From NCBI GenBank assembly GCA_005881895.1, contig VBCG01000148.1, positions 1-55,552 on the forward strand: 55,552 bases of DNA, given 5' to 3'. Shown piece after piece: positions 43,297-51,743 of the stretch. A model generated the notes under the pieces. It did no database searches. It saw only the letters and a program-made list of their open reading frames with translations, and had not been told where the DNA came from. Source of the stretch: Betaproteobacteria bacterium. GTDB lineage: Bacteria > Pseudomonadota > Gammaproteobacteria > Burkholderiales > Casimicrobiaceae. Positions within the stretch are counted from its first letter, which is position 1. Each line of letters starts with the position of its first letter. Made by a program: the position numbers and the translations under genes.

Positions 43297-44076
43297 TTAC
43301 GCGCTGAATATCTGCCGCCACCCGGCGTAGCAACTGCCGGCGATCATCGGCGCCAACACCAGCCAGCCCAGCCCGAATGGAATCGATGCGACGATCGCGA
43401 GTCCGATGTAGATGAGACCGTAGACGAGAAACGCGCCGAAGTTCGTCCAGGATGCAGCAAAGCTTTTTTGCAGCGCGCCGAATGGTTCCTCGCCGCTCAG
43501 CACGACCAGCGCCGGCGCAAACCAGAACGCCATTGCGATCAGCAGGCCGCCGGCAAGCGCAACCAGAAGCAGCACCAGAAACCCGGTGCCCATCGCGCTG
43601 ATCATCGTCCACGCATCGCCTTGTCCCGCGAGCGCGCTCAAACCTGACATGCCGAACGCCATCAGCATGCCGAAAAACATGACGATGCCGAACACGATGA
43701 AGATCGCCAGCAGCAGCAGCCCCAGGATTGCCAGCGGCCCGAACCGGCCATTCTTGAACCCGTCGAACAGATGCGCCACTGATAACGGCTCGCCGCGTGC
43801 CAGCGCGTGGCAGCCGAGCATCACGCCGCCGATGAAGACCGGCGTTAAAACGAGGTGCGCCAGATTGCCGACGACCGGTATGACCGCGAGCCCAATCGAA
43901 ATCAGCACGTAGACGACGAGGATCAGGATCCATGCGGCGGGCGATGCGCTGAAGATTCGCCACGCTTCGCTCCAGAACGACGCGCCCGCTCCGGCGTCGA
44001 GATGACGCGGCTCCGGCGCACCAGGCAACCGGGGAGCTGACGCGTCGGGCAGCGGTGGCGATTGGGTTGTTTCCAT
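43297..44076 (-). CDS. BPSS1780-family membrane protein (second copy)
   Basis: A 259-residue multi-pass membrane protein. After a Pro/Ala-rich cytoplasmic head it shows FWSEAWRIFSASPAAWILILVVYVLISIGLAVIPVVGNLAHLVLTPVF, a Gly-rich centre and WFAPALVVLSGEEPFGALQKSFAASWTNFGAFLVYGLIYIGLAIVASIPFGLGWLVLAPM, aligning with the family signature of the protein at 36476. About six membrane segments. Function unknown. ATG 44076 (METTQSPPLP) is favoured; longer starts have shadow-like composition. Divergent from pirin, 155 bp apart. Confidence 0.83.
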   Translation of the reverse strand: METTQSPPLPDASAPRLPGAPEPRHLDAGAGASFWSEAWRIFSASPAAWILILVVYVLISIGLAVIPVVGNLAHLVLTPVFIGGVMLGCHALARGEPLSVAHLFDGFKNGRFGPLAILGLLLLAIFIVFGIVMFFGMLMAFGMSGLSALAGQGDAWTMISAMGTGFLVLLLVALAGGLLIAMAFWFAPALVVLSGEEPFGALQKSFAASWTNFGAFLVYGLIYIGLAIVASIPFGLGWLVLAPMIAGSCYAGWRQIFSA

Positions 44077-44231
44077 TCTCTCGCTCTGTGGTGAAGGTCT
44101 GGTGCACGCCGTCGGAGGCACACGGGACCCCGATTTTGGCCCAGTCGCTGCAAAAGCACGAGGGCCATTGCAAAATCCGCCGTGCGCAACCATCTGCGCC
44201 TTATCTTTCCATTCGATGCCGAAGGTCGGAC

Positions 44232-45104
44232 ATGTCGATTCGCACGCCCGTACGTCTGATCAACGCCCGTCGGACCGTCGAAGGCGGCGGCTTTGTCGTC
44301 CGGCGGCCCTTTCCGACGCCGGAATTGCCGCTGTTCGATCCCTTTCTCCTGCTCGATGAAATGGGTCCGGTCGACTACGCGGCCGGCCAGGCGGTCGGCG
44401 CGCCCGATCACCCGCATCGCGGATTCGAGACCGTCACGTACTTGCTCGACGGCGAGTTCGAGCACGAAGACTCCGCGGGCAATCGCGGCAAGCTCAATCC
44501 CGGCGACATTCAATGGATGACCGCAGGCCGAGGTGTCGTCCATTCCGAGATGCCAAGCGCACGTGTGCGGCAAGAGGGTGGGCGCGTGCACGGCTTCCAG
44601 CTCTGGGTCAACTTGCCCTCGCGCGACAAGATGACGGCGCCGCGCTATCAAGATGTGAGCGCAGCCCAATTGCCGGTTGCCAGCACACCCGACGGCAGGA
44701 CAACGGTCAAAGTGATCGCCGGCGAGGCGCTGGGCGTCGCGGCGCGCGTCGAAACACGAACGCCGATCGTCTATTTCGATGTTCTATTGCGACCGGGCGG
44801 AAACGTTCTGTTGCCGTCACCGGCAGCGTTCAACGCGGCTGTGTACGTGTTCGAGGGGACTGTGCGCGTCGGCGGCGAGCGCGACGTCGAGGAGGGGACA
44901 TTCGTGCTTCTCGGCGATGGCGACACGATTGCGCTCGCGTGTGCGGCCGATGCCAAATCGCCGGCGCGGATGCTCGTGTTGGGCGGCGAGCCGTTGAACG
45001 AGCCCGTCGCGAGGTACGGTCCCTTCGTGATGAACACGGAAGCTGAAATCCATCAAGCGATCGCCGATTACCAAAGCGGGCATTTCGGCGGCATCGCGCG
45101 TTAA
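44232..45104 (+). CDS. pirin family protein
   Basis: A 290-residue bicupin. The N-terminal cupin carries the pirin metal site: DHPHRGFETVTYLLDGEFEHEDSAGNRG (two His and Glu) and WMTAGRGVVHSEMP (third His). The family C-terminal domain includes VYVFEGTVRVGG and GPFVMNTEAEIHQAIADYQSGHFG. Homologues have quercetinase activity or act as redox-dependent regulators; which applies here is unknown. ATG 44232 gives the standard start (RTPVRLINARRTVEGGGFVVRRPFPTP). The DedA-rhodanese gene begins 14 bp downstream. Confidence 0.93.
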   Translation: MSIRTPVRLINARRTVEGGGFVVRRPFPTPELPLFDPFLLLDEMGPVDYAAGQAVGAPDHPHRGFETVTYLLDGEFEHEDSAGNRGKLNPGDIQWMTAGRGVVHSEMPSARVRQEGGRVHGFQLWVNLPSRDKMTAPRYQDVSAAQLPVASTPDGRTTVKVIAGEALGVAARVETRTPIVYFDVLLRPGGNVLLPSPAAFNAAVYVFEGTVRVGGERDVEEGTFVLLGDGDTIALACAADAKSPARMLVLGGEPLNEPVARYGPFVMNTEAEIHQAIADYQSGHFGGIAR

Positions 45105-45118
45105 GGGATCTCCTAAGC

Positions 45119-46084
45119 GTGGAAGCGATTCTGGAGCAGTTGCAAGCGCACGGCAGCCTGATCGTCGGCGTCAACGTCTTCCTGCAGCAACTCGGCCTGC
45201 CGATTCCGTCGGTGCCGACGATGATGGTGGCAGGCGCGCTGGCGGCCCAAGGCCATATCAACGGCATCGCGACGTTCGCGTTCGCCGTCGTCGCGTCGCT
45301 CGTCGCCGATGTGCTTTGGTTCTCGGCGGGCCGGCGTTACGGATATCCGGTGCTTCGGTTTCTGTGCCGCGTCTCGTTATCGCCCGATACCTGCGTACGC
45401 GAGACCGAGGGCATTTTCGAGCGCTGGGGATTCTTCTCCGTCGTCGTTTCGAAGTTCGTTCCGGGCTTTTCGACGGTTGGTCCGCCGATCGCAGGTGCGC
45501 TCAAGATGCCGTTCGGTGCGTTTGCCGTGGCCTCGCTCGCGAGTGCGGCATTGTGGGTCGGCGCGTACATGGCGGTCGGCTTCGTGTTCTCGCAGCAGAT
45601 CGATGCCGTGCTGGCCTGGATGACCGACCACGCGGTGCTTGCATTGACAGTGGTCGTCGGCGCGCTGCTGGCCTACATCGGCTTCAAGGCATTCGAACGC
45701 TATCGTCTCGGGCGCTATGTCGACGCAGCGCGCATCACGATCGATGAGCTCCGCGAGCTTCTCGCGCAGGAACCGCGGCCGTTCGTCGTTGACGTGGGTT
45801 CGCGTCTCGCGCATCAGGCGCGGCCCCATATCCCCGGCGCACGGATGCTCGATCTCGATGCAATCGCTCGCGCCAACGATTTTCCGACCGACCAGGACAT
45901 CATTCTCTATTGCGCCTGCCCCAACGAGGAATCCGCGCGCCGCGCTGCGCAGATTCTCCTGGGCAAGGGACTAAAGCGGGTGCGACCCCTCGCGGGCGGG
46001 CTCGACGCCTGGATTGAAGCGGGGCATACGGTCGAGCACGGAATCCCCGCGACGTTTACGAAGCCCGCGGTCAATCGCGCTTGA
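45119..46084 (+). CDS. DedA-family membrane protein fused to a rhodanese domain
   Basis: A 321-residue fusion. Residues 1-205 are a DedA/SNARE-associated membrane domain: FLQQLGLPIPSVPTMMVAGALAAQGHI, then ADVLWFSAGRRYGYPVLRFLCRVSLSPDTC, GFFSVVVSKFVPGFSTVGPPIAGALKMPFGAF, with about five membrane segments. Residues ~215-310 are a rhodanese-like domain: LLAQEPRPFVVDVGSRLAHQARPHIPGARMLD and ILYCACPNEESARRAAQILLGKGLKRVRPLAGGLDAW, where C-A-C-P-N-E forms the active loop. DedA proteins move lipid carriers; the sulfur-transfer partner is unknown. GTG start 45119 with GGGATC a few bases upstream. Confidence 0.9.
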   Translation: MEAILEQLQAHGSLIVGVNVFLQQLGLPIPSVPTMMVAGALAAQGHINGIATFAFAVVASLVADVLWFSAGRRYGYPVLRFLCRVSLSPDTCVRETEGIFERWGFFSVVVSKFVPGFSTVGPPIAGALKMPFGAFAVASLASAALWVGAYMAVGFVFSQQIDAVLAWMTDHAVLALTVVVGALLAYIGFKAFERYRLGRYVDAARITIDELRELLAQEPRPFVVDVGSRLAHQARPHIPGARMLDLDAIARANDFPTDQDIILYCACPNEESARRAAQILLGKGLKRVRPLAGGLDAWIEAGHTVEHGIPATFTKPAVNRA

Positions 46085-46088
46085 ATGT

Positions 46089-46172
46089 TCCCCCACGCTT
46101 GCGGCCTCAATCGGCAACGAGGCCGCTACGCTCTGCCCTCCGCCCCCGAAGGGGGAGCAATTCGCGCCGAGG
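46089..46172 (-). repeat. diverged copy of the ~85-bp dispersed repeat
   Basis: TCCCCCACGCTTGCGGCC near the left end, GCCCCCGAAGGGGGAGCAATTCGCGCC near the right end, with an interior insertion (TCAATCGGCAACGAGG) compared with other copies. Follows the DedA gene stop by four bases. The next ~145 bp up to the minus-strand acetyltransferase gene contain no further feature I can assign. Confidence 0.75.
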
Positions 46173-46318
46173 GATAGTGACGCGAGCAGCCGGCGAGGGC
46201 CCCCGCCATGCGGGGATCGACGGCTAATGCGAGTCGGAACATGAGGCCGGCTCTCGCCGCAACGATTCTGTTTGCAGATCCAAAGAGGTCGAGGCCCTGG
46301 CGCTCCTAACGCGAACGG

Positions 46319-46891
46319 TCAACCGGGCGCACGGCGCGCGTTAACGGCGCCGCGAATGCGTGCCGAGAGCGTGACCGGCGCATCGCGTCGCACGAACCAG
46401 CGAAGGCGCGTGGTTTCACCAACCGAATCGAATCCCAGCGTGTCCAGAAGATGCGTGACCGCCTGGACGTAGCGCGACGTTCGCTGCACGCGCACCACAT
46501 ACGTTTTCTGTCCGGGCGGCGTCGACATCAACGATGCCAACAGCGCTCGCCCGTGACCGCCGCCGCGCTTGCCGAATTCGAGTCCGGCGAGCCACAACTC
46601 ATAGCCGCCTTCGAGCGCGCGAAAGAGCCCGAATCCGATCGGCGGCAGGCCGCTGTGCCGATCGTCGGGCCAGAAGACGTAGCCGGGAACGGCGATCGTC
46701 TCGATTCTTCCCGATCGCGGGTCCTGCTCGACGAAATAGCCGGTGACGAGCGCCCGCTTGAGCTTTTCGAAGAAATCCGTCGCTTCGTCACTTTCGGCGG
46801 CCAGCTCACGATCGAAGCTTCCTTCCGCCGCCCCTTCGCGAATCAGCGATCGGAGGAGCGCGAGGTGGCCGACATGAGCGGGTTGAAGCAT
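46319..46891 (-). CDS. putative acetyltransferase-like (GNAT) protein
   Basis: About 190 residues. AHVGHLALLRSLIREGAAEGSFDRELAAES, then GYVFWPDDRHSGLPPIGFGLFRALEGGYELWLAGLEFGKRGGGHGRALLASLMS resembles a GNAT fold with an acetyl-CoA loop (GKRGGGHGRALL). The C-terminal part contains VRVQRTSRYVQAVTHLLDTLGFDSVGET, as in GNAT ends. The overall match is weak, so the assignment is tentative and the substrate unknown. ATG 46891 is used; a TTG at 46936 would add 15 residues. Confidence 0.5.
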   Translation of the reverse strand: MLQPAHVGHLALLRSLIREGAAEGSFDRELAAESDEATDFFEKLKRALVTGYFVEQDPRSGRIETIAVPGYVFWPDDRHSGLPPIGFGLFRALEGGYELWLAGLEFGKRGGGHGRALLASLMSTPPGQKTYVVRVQRTSRYVQAVTHLLDTLGFDSVGETTRLRWFVRRDAPVTLSARIRGAVNARRAPG

Positions 46892-47271
46892 GAGAGGGGG
46901 CTGAGGGGCGCCGTTTGCAAGACGGAACAGGGGCAAGAATATCGCATGCGAGCGTCATAGACCACGCCTGACTAACCGGCGGCCTGCGGACTGGCACGGG
47001 CGGTCGCCCAAGCGGATTAAGCGTTGTTGGATGCGAAACGGGGTTCGCACCCGTGCTCCACGGGTTTATGCTGCGAAAACGGGCAGCGTGCTCACGGTAA
47101 CTCCGTGAAAATGAAACGTTTGCTTGCAAAAATGGGGCAGGAATCGTAGGACCGGTGACCCCGTTTGCAGAACAATCGGCGCTGCGGAGACTCTGATTTT
47201 GGCCGCCGGGCGCTCGACGCGAACGTGCTCTGCCGCCGCTTAACGATCGTACACAACAACAGGTCTTCTCC
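46892..47271. other. intergenic region with a tRNA-like inverted repeat
   Basis: This 380-bp gap lies between the minus-strand acetyltransferase-like gene and the RND adaptor. GCACGGG (46994-47000) pairs perfectly with CCCGTGC (47050-47056), which is followed by T and CCA. Inside, TGCGAA and TTCGCA form a second stem. At 67 nt it is too short for a tRNA. GGTTTATGCTGC (47063) matches a motif upstream of pilG. No promoter for the RND operon could be assigned confidently. Confidence 0.4.
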
Positions 47272-48582
47272 ATGCCCGTTCCCGAAGGATCGACACCCGA
47301 ACCGACCAATCGAGCGCCGCGCCGCACGCTCGTCGTCGTGGCGATCGTTGCGTTGGTCGCCGTCGTGCTCGGAATTGCCTGGTATTACTTCGCCGGTACG
47401 CGCAACGCGACGGATACCGCGGCACAAAGTCAGGCGCCGACGCCAGCGGGCGCCGGCAGCCGCCGCGGTGGAGCCGATGCCTCGCGGCCAACGCCCGTCG
47501 CAACTGCGGCGGTTCGAGCAGGCGATTTCGACGTCTATCTGAACGCGCTCGGCACTGTCACGGCGCGCGGCACGGTTACCGTACACTCGCGCGTCGATGG
47601 CCAACTGATGCGTGTGCTCTTCAACGAAGGGCAAGTCGTCAAAGCGGGCCAATTGCTCGCGGAAATCGATCCGCGCCCCTTCGAAGTGCAACTCGAGCAG
47701 ATGAACGGGCAGCTTGCCCGTGACCAAGCGCTGCTCGTCAATGCGCGGCTCGATCTCGACCGCTATAAGACGCTGCTTGCGCAGGACTCCATCGCCAGCC
47801 AGCAAGTCGACACGCAGGCATCGCTCGTGCGGCAGTACGAGGGCGCTGTAGCGAGCGACAAAGGGCAGGTCGACAACGCGAAGCTCCAGCTTTCGTTTAC
47901 GAAGATCGTCGCGCCGATCGCCGGACGCCTGGGACTCCGCCAGGTCGATTCCGGCAACATGATCCATGCGACCGATACCAACGGCATTGTCGTCATCACG
48001 CAAGTGCAGCCGATCGACGTCGTGTTTCCGATTCCCGAGACGAATTTGCCGCGCGTTCAACGGCGGCTGCGCGAGGGCGATCCGCCTACCGTCGACGCGT
48101 ACGACCGCAATCAGACGCGCAAGCTCGCCACCGGCAAGTTGATCACGATCGACAACCAGATCGACACGACAACCGGAACGATCAAGCTCAAGGCGGCGCT
48201 CGGGAACGATGACAACGTGCTGTTCCCCAACCAGTTCGTCAACGTGAAGACGTTGCTCGACACGCTTCACGGTGCGACGATCGTGCCGACCGCCGCGATC
48301 CTGCGCGGCGCGCCGGGAACATTCGTCTACCTCGTCAAGCCCGACAATACGGTGACGGTGCGCACGGTGAAGTTGGGACCGATCGAGGGCGAGAACGCGG
48401 TCGTCGAGAGCGGACTCGCTCCGGGTGACGTCGTCGTCGTCGACGGCACCGATCGCCTGCGCGAAGGGGGGAAGATCGAGCCGATCAATCGCAACGCGCA
48501 AGCGGCGACCGACACGACGACGCCACGTCAGCGTCCCGCCGGCGCGAGTAAGGGCGGCGGCAAAGGGAAGGACGGCAAGTGA
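47272..48582 (+). CDS. mdtA: RND efflux periplasmic adaptor subunit (MdtA-like)
   Basis: A 436-residue membrane-fusion protein. A single N-terminal anchor ([21 protein letters not shown], residues ~19-40) is followed by an Ala/Pro linker, a split lipoyl domain ([40 protein letters not shown] and [17 protein letters not shown]), an alpha-hairpin, and beta-barrel and membrane-proximal domains ending in a Gly/Lys-rich tail. It links the inner-membrane pumps to the outer channel. First gene of mdtA-mdtB-mdtC-OMF. The C-terminal tail ([10 protein letters not shown]) is low complexity. Likely exports drugs or bile-salt-like compounds; substrate not shown. Confidence 0.92.
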   Translation: MPVPEGSTPEPTNRAPRRTLVVVAIVALVAVVLGIAWYYFAGTRNATDTAAQSQAPTPAGAGSRRGGADASRPTPVATAAVRAGDFDVYLNALGTVTARGTVTVHSRVDGQLMRVLFNEGQVVKAGQLLAEIDPRPFEVQLEQMNGQLARDQALLVNARLDLDRYKTLLAQDSIASQQVDTQASLVRQYEGAVASDKGQVDNAKLQLSFTKIVAPIAGRLGLRQVDSGNMIHATDTNGIVVITQVQPIDVVFPIPETNLPRVQRRLREGDPPTVDAYDRNQTRKLATGKLITIDNQIDTTTGTIKLKAALGNDDNVLFPNQFVNVKTLLDTLHGATIVPTAAILRGAPGTFVYLVKPDNTVTVRTVKLGPIEGENAVVESGLAPGDVVVVDGTDRLREGGKIEPINRNAQAATDTTTPRQRPAGASKGGGKGKDGK

Positions 48583-48584
48583 AA

Positions 48585-48613
48585 AGCAGATCCTTAGCTG
48601 CGCTCAGGATGAC
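48585..48613. repeat. short palindromic element between mdtA and mdtB
   Basis: The 40-bp gap between the two genes contains AGATCCTTAGCTGCGCTCAGGATGACA. ATCCTTAGC and GCTCAGGAT form a hairpin (8 of 9 paired) around TGC. The motif ATCCT-n-AGC-GCTCAGGATGACA is a well-known dispersed palindrome in many bacterial genomes. Here it lies inside an operon and ends just before the mdtB start. Confidence 0.6.
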
Positions 48614-48622
48614 AAGCAATCG

Positions 48623-51600
48623 ATGAATCCGTCTCGGCTGTTCATTCTGCGTCCCGTCGCCACGTCGTTGCTGATGCTGGCGATCCTGCTCGTCGGCATC
48701 GTTGCCTATCGGACGCTGCCGATCTCGGCGCTGCCCGAGGTCGACTATCCGACGATCCAAGTCGTGACGCTCTATCCCGGCGCAAGTCCCGACGTCATGA
48801 CATCGTCCGTCACGGCGCCGCTCGAGCGCCAGTTCGGCCAGATGCCGGGCTTGAATCAGATGTCGTCGGTCAGCTCGGCCGGCGCATCGGTGATAACGCT
48901 GCAATTCAGCCTGTCATTGAGCCTCGACATTGCGGAACAGGAAGTGCAGGCGGCGATCAACGCCGGCGCTAACTTGCTGCCGACCGATCTGCCGCAGCCG
49001 CCGATCTACAGCAAGGTGAACCCGGCCGACGCGCCGATCCTGTCGCTGTCCGTTTCGTCGCCGACGCTCTCGCTGCCGAAGGTCTTCGATCTCGTCGACA
49101 CGCGGATCGCACAGAAGATCTCGCAGCTTCCCGGCGTGGGCCTGGTCAGCACCGGTGGCGGCCAGCGACCCGCCGTCCGTGTGCAGGTGAATCCGCGCGC
49201 GCTGGCTGCGAACGGCTTGAGCCTCGACGACTTGCGCACTGCGATCGCCGGCGCGAATGTCAATCAGGCGAAGGGGAGCTTCGACGGGCCGACACGCGCA
49301 TCGACGATCGACGCCAATGACCAGCTCAAATCGGCCGACGAGTACAAGAGCCTGATCGTCGCGTACAAGAACGGCGCGCCGATTCGCGTTGCCGACATCG
49401 CCGATGTCATCGACAGCGTGGAAAACGCGCGACTCGCGGCGTGGGCGAACGACACGCCGGCGATCATCGTCAACATTCAGCGCCAACCAGGCGCGAACGT
49501 GATCGAGGTCGTTGACCGGATCAAGGCGTTGCTGCCGGACCTTCAGGCGACGTTGCCGAGCTCCGTCGACGTCAAGGTGCTGACCGACCGCACGACGACG
49601 ATCCGCGCATCGGTGCGCGATGTCCAGTACGAGCTGATGCTCGCGGTTGCGCTCGTCGTCATGGTGATCTTCCTGTTCCTGCGCAACGTGAAGGCGACGG
49701 TGATCCCCGCAGTGGCCGTCCCGTTGTCGCTGATCGGCACGTTCGGCGTCATGTATCTCGCCGGTTTTTCGATCAACAACCTGACGCTCATGGCACTCAC
49801 CATCGCGACCGGCTTCGTCGTCGACGACGCGATCGTGATGATCGAGAACATCTCACGGTTCGTCGAGAAGGGCGATGCGCCGCTCGAGGCGGCGCTAAAG
49901 GGTTCAAAGCAAATCGGCTTCACCATCATATCGTTGACGATCTCGTTGATCGCCGTGCTGATTCCGCTGCTCTTCATGGGCGACGTCGTCGGCCGGTTGT
50001 TTCGCGAATTCGCGATCACGCTCGCGGTGTCGATCCTCATTTCCGCGGTCGTGTCACTGACGCTGACACCGATGATGAGCGCGCGGCTTTTGCAGCGCGT
50101 TCCGGAAGAGAAGCAGGGCCGCTTCTACCGCGCGAGCCAGCGTATGTTCGACCGCGTGATCGCGCGCTACGGGCAGATGTTGAATTGGGTGCTCGACCGG
50201 CAGGGCGCGACGCTGATCGTCTTTCTCGCAACGCTCGCGCTGACGGTCATCCTCTACGTCGTCGTGCCGAAGGGATTTTTTCCCGTCCAGGATACCGGCG
50301 TCATCCAGGCGATCTCGGACGCTTCGCAATCGGTGAGCTTCAACGCGATGGCGGAACGGCAGCAGACGCTTGCGCGCGCGATTCTCGAAGACCCCGCGGT
50401 TGAAAGCCTGTCGTCGTTCATCGGCGTCGACGGCGCCAACGCGACGCTCAACAGCGGGCGGATGCTGGTCAACTTGAAGCCGAAAAGCGACCGCGATCTT
50501 GATGCGGCCGGCGTTATTCGCCGACTGCAACGCCGGCTCGCGGATGTCGAGGGGATTCAAGTCTATATGCAACCGGTGCAGGATCTGACGATCGAGGATC
50601 GCGTCTCCCGCACGCAGTATCAGTTCACACTCGAATCGGCGCGACCCGAGGATTTGACCGAATGGACGCCGCGGCTTGTCGACAGGCTGTCGTCGCTGCC
50701 GATGCTGGCGGATGTCGCGAGCGATGCGCAGGATCAGGGCTTGCAGGCGTTCGTCGTCATCGATCGCGACGCCGCCGGACGGCTCGGCATCACGCCTGCT
50801 GCGATCGATACTGCGCTCTATAACGCGTTCGGCCAGCGCTTGATCTCGACGATCTTCACGCAATCGGCGCAGTACCGCGTCGTGCTGGAAGTTCAACCTG
50901 ACTATCAGTTCGGGCCGGGCGCGCTCAGCGATCTGCACGTCGCGACCGCGTCGGGCGCACAGGTTCCGCTGTCGACCGTTGCGCGCATCGAGCGCCGCAC
51001 GGCGCCGCTCGTCATCAACCACCTCGGACAATTTCCGTCGACGACGATCTCGTTCAATCTCGCGCCGAGCGCGTCGCTTGGCGAGGCCGTCACGGCGATT
51101 CGGCAAGCGGAGCGCGACATCGGCGTCCCGCCTTCGATCCGTTCGAGTTTTCAAGGTGCGGCGCTCGCGTTTCAGAGCTCGCTCGACAACACGCTGCTGT
51201 TGATCTTGGCCGCCGTCGTGACGATGTACATCGTGCTGGGCGTCCTCTACGAGAGTTATATCCATCCGCTGACGATTCTGTCGACGCTTCCGTCCGCCGC
51301 CGTCGGCGCGCTGCTTGCACTCCTTTTGACGGGCACCGATCTCGGCATCATCGCGGTGATCGGCATCATCCTGCTGATCGGCATCGTCAAGAAGAACGCG
51401 ATCATGATGATCGACTTCGCGCTCGACGCGGAACGCGAGGAAGGCAAGGCGCCGCGCGACGCGATCTTCGAAGCGTGCCTGCTGCGTTTCCGGCCGATCC
51501 TGATGACGACGATGTCGGCGTTGCTCGCGGCGCTGCCGTTGATGGTCGGCACCGGCGTCGGATCCGAGCTGCGCCATCCGCTCGGCCTCACGATGTTCGG

Positions 51601-51730
51601 CGGCTTGATCGTGAGCCAAATGCTGACGCTGTTCACGACGCCGGTGATTTATCTCGCGTTCGACCGGCTCGCGCGGCGGGTGCGCGGGACTCCGCCGGGT
51701 CGCGTCACGGCGCCAGGCGCGGCAGAATAA
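48623..51730 (+). CDS. mdtB: RND multidrug efflux permease (MdtB-like)
   Basis: A 1035-residue resistance-nodulation-division pump. The start [46 protein letters not shown] is typical of MdtB/MuxB. Twelve membrane helices are expected, with the proton-relay motif [21 protein letters not shown] (two Asp) in helix 4 and [22 protein letters not shown] (Lys) in helix 10. It probably forms a hetero-trimer with the second pump encoded next, as MdtB2C does. The real start is 48623; the longer open frame begins inside mdtA. The last base is 13 bp before the next start. Confidence 0.93.
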   Translation: MNPSRLFILRPVATSLLMLAILLVGIVAYRTLPISALPEVDYPTIQVVTLYPGASPDVMTSSVTAPLERQFGQMPGLNQMSSVSSAGASVITLQFSLSLSLDIAEQEVQAAINAGANLLPTDLPQPPIYSKVNPADAPILSLSVSSPTLSLPKVFDLVDTRIAQKISQLPGVGLVSTGGGQRPAVRVQVNPRALAANGLSLDDLRTAIAGANVNQAKGSFDGPTRASTIDANDQLKSADEYKSLIVAYKNGAPIRVADIADVIDSVENARLAAWANDTPAIIVNIQRQPGANVIEVVDRIKALLPDLQATLPSSVDVKVLTDRTTTIRASVRDVQYELMLAVALVVMVIFLFLRNVKATVIPAVAVPLSLIGTFGVMYLAGFSINNLTLMALTIATGFVVDDAIVMIENISRFVEKGDAPLEAALKGSKQIGFTIISLTISLIAVLIPLLFMGDVVGRLFREFAITLAVSILISAVVSLTLTPMMSARLLQRVPEEKQGRFYRASQRMFDRVIARYGQMLNWVLDRQGATLIVFLATLALTVILYVVVPKGFFPVQDTGVIQAISDASQSVSFNAMAERQQTLARAILEDPAVESLSSFIGVDGANATLNSGRMLVNLKPKSDRDLDAAGVIRRLQRRLADVEGIQVYMQPVQDLTIEDRVSRTQYQFTLESARPEDLTEWTPRLVDRLSSLPMLADVASDAQDQGLQAFVVIDRDAAGRLGITPAAIDTALYNAFGQRLISTIFTQSAQYRVVLEVQPDYQFGPGALSDLHVATASGAQVPLSTVARIERRTAPLVINHLGQFPSTTISFNLAPSASLGEAVTAIRQAERDIGVPPSIRSSFQGAALAFQSSLDNTLLLILAAVVTMYIVLGVLYESYIHPLTILSTLPSAAVGALLALLLTGTDLGIIAVIGIILLIGIVKKNAIMMIDFALDAEREEGKAPRDAIFEACLLRFRPILMTTMSALLAALPLMVGTGVGSELRHPLGLTMFGGLIVSQMLTLFTTPVIYLAFDRLARRVRGTPPGRVTAPGAAE

Positions 51731-51743
51731 GTTTCGCGGCCGC

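Noticed and set aside
46991..47007. sigma-54 promoter (CTGGCACGG...TCGC)
   Set aside because: The -24 part fits, but the -12 part is TCGC with one base too many between; it also lies in the stem of the tRNA-like palindrome.
46994..47060. tRNA gene
   Set aside because: The acceptor stem and CCA look right, but the body is about ten bases too short and no normal anticodon or T arm can be drawn.
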